A stretch of 7,260 bases of DNA, taken from the NCBI GenBank assembly GCA_030632865.1, contig DAOVTY010000163.1, positions 1 to 7,260 of the forward strand. Reading direction: 5' to 3'. Shown here piece after piece: positions 6,560 through 7,260 of the stretch; positions within the stretch are counted from its first letter, which is position 1; each line of letters begins with the position of its first letter. Below the pieces are notes generated by a model. The model ran no database searches and was not told the origin of the DNA. It saw nothing but the letters and a program-made list of their open reading frames with translations. This DNA comes from Bacteroidota bacterium (lineage in GTDB: Bacteria; Bacteroidota; Bacteroidia; Bacteroidales; Prolixibacteraceae). The position numbers were made by a program, and so were the translations under genes.

Positions 6560-6889
6560 CTACTTATTTTTAGATAATGAGTTGGTAACAAAATAGGCAA
6601 TTATTAATCCTAATCCTCCAAAAAGCAAAATCATTGTAAAGAATGCAACCACCTCGTTTATTACGTTAGAAAGTAAAAACCCAGTTACAACTCCAATTGA
6701 AAGAGCAATCATAAAAATTCCCCATTTTACTAAATCCACTTCTCTTCTTGCCGGATCCATTTTAAAAATATTAGCATCCATTCCTTTTTCAACGAGTGCT
6801 AATCGTTCTCTAGATCTTGTTGTATAATAGACATACAATATTGCAAAAATCATTAAAAACATTGAGATTGGTACAAAAATTCCTTCCAT
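6560..6889 (-). CDS. Small three-helix membrane protein, DUF6249-like
   Basis: A 109-residue integral membrane protein of unknown function. Hydrophobic helices are visible at about 4-22 (IFVPISMFLMIFAILYVYY), 54-73 and 80-101. Between helix 1 and helix 2 lies a polar loop, TTRSRERLALVEKGMDANIF. An N-terminal MEGIF-type start, a helix, and an R-x-R-E-R-L-A-L-x-E-K-G loop are what I recall from the Bacteroidota family DUF6249, often encoded beside ECF sigma genes; I could not confirm this by search. Start is the ATG at 6887-6889 (complement); an in-frame TTG three codons upstream is less likely. It is divergent from an ECF sigma gene and shares with it an identical promoter-like element, so it is probably a target, and perhaps a partner, of that sigma factor. 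It lacks the zinc motif of ZAS anti-sigma factors, so an anti-sigma role is not indicated. Confidence 0.75.
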   Translation of the reverse strand: MEGIFVPISMFLMIFAILYVYYTTRSRERLALVEKGMDANIFKMDPARREVDLVKWGIFMIALSIGVVTGFLLSNVINEVVAFFTMILLFGGLGLIIAYFVTNSLSKNK

Positions 6890-6930
6890 GATATTCAATT
6901 TTAAATTGTTTATATTTTGTTTTCTGACCT

Positions 6931-6960
6931 TTTGACGTAGTTTTATATATGTGGTTACAA
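6931..6960 (-). promoter_or_regulatory. ECF-type promoter for the DUF6249-like gene
   Basis: Read on the - strand: TTGTAAC (6960-6954), a 14-nt spacer, then TACGTCAAA (6939-6931). AAC and CGTC are 16 nt apart, the usual form of ECF -35 and -10 elements. Initiation about 7 nt past CGTC, near 6927, would give a leader of roughly 38 nt. The element is identical in both halves and in spacing to the one facing the sigma gene. Confidence 0.7.
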
Positions 6961-6990
6961 CTTTCAGAATATTTATTTTTATTGAATAAT

Positions 6991-7020
6991 TTGTAACTTG
7001 GTTAATGAATTTACGTCAAA
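6991..7020 (+). promoter_or_regulatory. ECF-type autoregulatory promoter for the ECF sigma gene
   Basis: TTGTAAC (6991-6997), a 14-nt spacer, then TACGTCAAA (7012-7020): a -35 with AAC and a -10 with CGTC 16 nt apart. The downstream half ends only 7 bp before the ATG at 7028, so the transcript leader would be a few bases at most. It mirrors the element at 6931-6960 about a common centre, which makes chance resemblance unlikely and suggests recognition by the adjacent sigma factor. Confidence 0.7.
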
Positions 7021-7027
7021 GATACAG

Positions 7028-7260
7028 ATGGAAGAAAAAGACGATATTTATTATATTGAGAAAGTTAAAAGTGGACAAACTAATAGCTTCTCGTATATAG
7101 TTGAAAAATATAAGGATATCGTATTTTCCATTGCATTAAAAGTTCTTAGAAATAGAGAAGATGCTGAAGAAATGGCACAGGAAAGCTTTATTAAAGTATA
7201 CAATTCGTTACATACTTTTAAGGGTACAGCAAAATTTTCAACTTGGTTATATCGAATTAC
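7028..7260 (+). CDS. ECF (extracytoplasmic function) RNA polymerase sigma factor, 5' part
   Basis: The first 77 codons of a sigma-70 family protein that continues beyond the right edge. After a short acidic start (MEEKDDIYYIEKVKSGQ) comes region 2: FSYIVEKYKDIVFSIALKVL (core-binding helices), then RNREDAEEMAQESFIKVY and FKGTAKFSTWLYRI, the -10 recognition and melting part. The DAEE-x-A-Q-E-x-F and F-x-T-W-L-Y-R-I blocks are diagnostic of ECF sigma factors. Region 4 (-35 recognition) is out of view. The ATG at 7028 is chosen because region 2 begins at the usual distance from it and no nearer Met exists. The gene is divergent from the DUF6249-like gene. Its own upstream promoter looks ECF-type, so positive autoregulation is likely. 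Whether an anti-sigma gene follows cannot be seen. Confidence 0.92.
   Translation, partial: MEEKDDIYYIEKVKSGQTNSFSYIVEKYKDIVFSIALKVLRNREDAEEMAQESFIKVYNSLHTFKGTAKFSTWLYRI

Noticed and set aside
7017..7024. TATCTTTG on the - strand as a TAnnTTTG promoter for the DUF6249-like gene
   Set aside because: It overlaps the ECF-type -10 of the sigma gene, lacks an upstream TTG, and would give a leader of about 120 nt; the mirrored ECF element explains the gap better.
1..7260. CRISPR array, tRNA/rRNA genes, insertion sequences, toxin-antitoxin or defence genes
   Set aside because: Reading both strands showed no regularly spaced repeats, no tRNA-like cloverleaf, and no transposase, nuclease or toxin motifs.

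Overview
The window reads as a low-GC member of the Bacteroidota, probably a free-living or marine type. The base composition is strongly AT-rich. Promoter-like TAnnTTTG boxes occur, ribosome-binding sites are weak, and several proteins (secreted M64 peptidase, YbdG-type channel, DUF6249-like membrane protein) are of kinds common in that phylum. This assignment is inferred from protein character and not from a marker gene.

Layout. (1) Positions 1-1033, + strand: the C-terminal end of what looks like an ABC-F ATPase, overlapping by one base (TAATG) the start of an RlmB-type 23S rRNA 2'-O-methyltransferase gene. This is a ribosome-maintenance pair. (2) Positions 1068-3691: an ammonium transporter gene (amt, +) bracketed by two paralogous Lrp/AsnC regulators, both on the - strand. 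One is divergent from amt across a 253-bp gap; the other is convergent with it across a shared bidirectional terminator. No PII (glnK) gene lies beside amt. (3) Positions 3835-5151 (-): a YbdG/MscM-type mechanosensitive channel, divergent from (4) 5205-6479 (+): a secreted M64-family zinc peptidase. (5) Positions 6560-6889 (-): a small three-helix membrane protein resembling DUF6249. It is divergent from (6) 7028-7260 (+): the first 77 codons of an ECF sigma factor that runs off the window.

Most notable signal: the gap between the small membrane protein and the ECF sigma gene holds two copies of the same bipartite element, TTGTAAC-N14-TACGTCAAA, one on each strand. They are arranged back to back around a single centre (6975.5). 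With AAC in the upstream half and CGTC in the downstream half, 16 nt apart, each copy has the form of an ECF-sigma promoter. This predicts that the sigma factor activates its own gene and the divergent membrane-protein gene together.

The second theme is possible local nitrogen control: two Lrp/AsnC paralogs, roughly half identical in sequence, flank amt. The gap between the first regulator and amt contains repeats spaced 21 and 42 bp apart, as expected for phased binding by a multimeric Lrp-like protein. No mobile elements, CRISPR arrays, tRNA or rRNA genes were seen.
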